In this document: piece by piece, positions 4,282-5,921 of the stretch
Position numbering within the stretch: the first letter of the stretch is position 1
Layout: the number at the start of each line of letters is the position of its first letter
From: Candidatus Izemoplasmatales bacterium
Lineage (GTDB): Bacteria > Bacillota_I > Bacilli_A > Izemoplasmatales > Hujiaoplasmataceae
Direction of reading: 5' to 3'
Assembly (NCBI GenBank): GCA_028694875.1
Contig: JAQVKB010000078.1
Coordinates: 1 to 5,921 of the forward strand
Length of the DNA: 5,921 nucleotides
The notes under the pieces: model-generated
What the model was told of the DNA's origin: nothing
Seen by the model: the letters and a program-made list of their open reading frames with translations, nothing else
Database searches by the model: none
Made by a program: the position numbers and the translations under genes

Positions 4282-5921
4282 ATGAGTGAAAAAAGGGTCT
4301 ATACGACCAAGTTTGAGGGTCACAACCTCACGGTTGAAGTTGGCCAATTGGCCAAACAAGCCACAGGAGCAGCATTAATCCGGTACGAAGATACCGCGGT
4401 ATTATCGGTTACTGTTTGTGGTCGTGAACCAATGGATCGGGATTTCTTCCCGCTCATGGTTTTGTACCAAGAAAAATTGTATTCGGTTGGAAAAATCCCC
4501 GGTGGATTTTTACGCCGTGAAGGACGTCCTTCCGATCATGAAACGTTGACGGCGCGCGCCATTGACCGTCCGATTCGTCCGTTGTTCGATGACGATTTCC
4601 GCAACGAAGTCCAAATCGTCAACACAGTCTTATCTGTCAATCCAGATTTTAGTCCAGAGATGGCCGCATTGTTTGGCTCTTCTTTGTCCTTAGGACTTGG
4701 TGGCGTTCCTTTCAATGGACCGGTCGCTGGAGTGATCGTTGGTTTGGTCGATGGGAAATTCGTCATCAATCCTTCCGCAGAAGAACTGGCTGTTTCCGCA
4801 TTGGAACTGACGGTGGCCGGAACCAAGGATGCGATTACGATGGTCGAAGCCGGTGCCAAAGAAATTGGCGAAGCAACGATGCTCGATGCAATCATGTTGG
4901 CCCATGAAAAAATCAAAGAACTTTGTGCATTCCAAGAAACGATCATCGCGGAAAACGCAAAACCGAAAATGGAAATTGTGTTGGCCAAAGTCCCCGCTGA
5001 AATCCGTGAAGCCGTCCATAAGCTCGAAGCAGGACGCATCGTCAAAGCAGTATCTACCAAAGAAAAACTCGAACGCCAAGATAAAATCGAAGCGATTGAA
5101 AAGGAAATCATTGCCGTGCTCGAAGCTTCTTACAAAGAAGAAGGCATGGAAAAAGAAGACATCGCCAAGAACATTTCGTTTGTCAAACGTGTGTTGGAAG
5201 AGATTCAAGTGGACGAGGTTCGTCGCTTAATCACCCAAGACAAGATTCGTCCGGATGGACGCAAACTCGACGAAATTCGTCCCTTGGACATGGAAGTCGA
5301 TTTGTTTGAAAGAACGCATGGTTCCGCCTTGTTCACCCGTGGACAAACGCAAGCGCTCGCGACGGTTACCTTAGGTGCCCTTGGCGAAGCTCAAATCATC
5401 GATAACGCGACCCTTGAAGAAGGCAAACGTTTCATGTTGCATTACAATTTCCCGCAATTCTCCGTCGGTTCGACCGGCCGTTATGGTGCCCCAGGACGTC
5501 GTGAGATTGGACATGGAAATTTGGGTGAAAGAGCGCTTCTGATGGTGACACCATCGGAAGAAGAATTCCCCTATACCATTCGTGTGGTTTCGGAAATCTT
5601 GGAATCCAACGGTTCTTCGTCTCAAGCGACGATTTGCGCTGGCTCGATGGCGTTGATGGCCGCCGGTGTTCCGCTCAAAGCCCCGGTTGCGGGGATCGCA
5701 ATGGGACTTGTCAAAAAGGAGAACGATTATACGATTCTCACGGACATTCAAGGATTGGAAGACCACTTTGGCGACATGGACTTCAAAGTCGCGGGAACCA
5801 AAGATGGTATTACAGCCTTGCAAATGGACATCAAGATTTCGGGTGTGACCAAGGAAATCTTCCAAGAAGCCTTAACGCAAGCGAAGAAAGCGCGCCTTGA
5901 GATTCTTGATACGATGAACAA
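4282..5921 (+). CDS. pnp: Polynucleotide phosphorylase, N-terminal part (3' end outside window)
   Basis: 546 complete codons without a stop, of roughly 700 usual for the family. PNPase is a trimeric 3'-5' exoribonuclease that uses phosphate to release nucleoside diphosphates; it acts in mRNA decay and can also add tails. The first RNase PH-like domain carries GGFLRREGRPS (residues 74-84; the FLRR loop corresponds to FFRR in E. coli). A helical linker follows (about 200-310), then the second RNase PH-like domain with GRREIGHG (405-412, phosphate binding), NGSSS (443-447) and EDHFGDMDFK, whose D494, D500 and K502 match the E. coli catalytic D486, D492 and K494. The active site is therefore intact. 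The KH and S1 RNA-binding domains would lie beyond the window edge. The start was chosen for the AGAAGGAG site 8 bases upstream and the canonical N-terminus. An 11-codon upstream frame ends on its start codon (TAATG). Confidence 0.98.
   Translation, partial: MSEKRVYTTKFEGHNLTVEVGQLAKQATGAALIRYEDTAVLSVTVCGREPMDRDFFPLMVLYQEKLYSVGKIPGGFLRREGRPSDHETLTARAIDRPIRPLFDDDFRNEVQIVNTVLSVNPDFSPEMAALFGSSLSLGLGGVPFNGPVAGVIVGLVDGKFVINPSAEELAVSALELTVAGTKDAITMVEAGAKEIGEATMLDAIMLAHEKIKELCAFQETIIAENAKPKMEIVLAKVPAEIREAVHKLEAGRIVKAVSTKEKLERQDKIEAIEKEIIAVLEASYKEEGMEKEDIAKNISFVKRVLEEIQVDEVRRLITQDKIRPDGRKLDEIRPLDMEVDLFERTHGSALFTRGQTQALATVTLGALGEAQIIDNATLEEGKRFMLHYNFPQFSVGSTGRYGAPGRREIGHGNLGERALLMVTPSEEEFPYTIRVVSEILESNGSSSQATICAGSMALMAAGVPLKAPVAGIAMGLVKKENDYTILTDIQGLEDHFGDMDFKVAGTKDGITALQMDIKISGVTKEIFQEALTQAKKARLEILDTMN

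Noticed and set aside
4536..5208. Long minus-strand open frames inside pnp
   Set aside because: They lie fully antisense to a well-conserved PNPase, have low-complexity compositions (serine/alanine/isoleucine- or phenylalanine-rich) and lack ribosome sites.
5371..5865. Minus-strand open frame inside the second PNPase domain
   Set aside because: Antisense shadow of the conserved catalytic region; no recognisable protein features.

Overview
The window (5921 bases) looks like ordinary chromosome from a low-to-moderate-GC Gram-positive lineage. Bacillota, or an early-branching Mycoplasmatota relative that uses the standard genetic code, fits best. Two genes end in TGA, tryptophan is written TGG, the intergenic genes have strong AAGGAGG-type Shine-Dalgarno sites, and promoters are of the TATAAT type with an upstream TG. 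The lineage is an inference; no rRNA gene or marker lineage signature is present. I see no insertion sequence, tRNA, rRNA or CRISPR array.

Left part (1-1747): a tightly overlapping plus-strand operon, cut at its 5' end. It holds the C-terminal part of a GltD-like NAD(P)H/FAD oxidoreductase, a YczE-type multi-pass membrane protein joined by an ATGA overlap, and a Nudix hydrolase that overlaps the membrane gene by 11 bases. A strong hairpin terminator, usable from both sides, ends it.

Middle (1715-2023, 309 bases without a clear intact gene): on the minus strand there is a promoter, a very strong Shine-Dalgarno site and an ATG that begins a roughly 30-residue hydrophobic peptide, then the shared terminator. 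In the sequence as given, a run of five T puts the hydrophobic part out of frame by one base. It may be a real frameshift, a slippage site or a base-call error. The plus-strand promoter of the next gene lies in the same gap.

Right part (2024-5921): a 578-residue DUF2779 protein with a Cas4/RecB-like N-terminal half and a DEDDy-exonuclease-like C-terminal half; then rpsO (ribosomal protein S15) with its own near-consensus promoter and an 80-base leader; then a terminator, a perfect 12-base palindrome and pnp (polynucleotide phosphorylase), which runs off the end. rpsO-pnp is a widely conserved neighbour pair linking the small ribosomal subunit with RNA turnover. The DUF2779 gene has no terminator before the rpsO promoter, so its transcripts probably continue into rpsO.

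No clearly new multi-gene system is visible. The items most worth a second look are the frameshifted small membrane peptide gene, the DUF2779 protein with an apparently decayed PD-(D/E)XK active site, and an 11-codon reading frame that ends on the pnp start codon.
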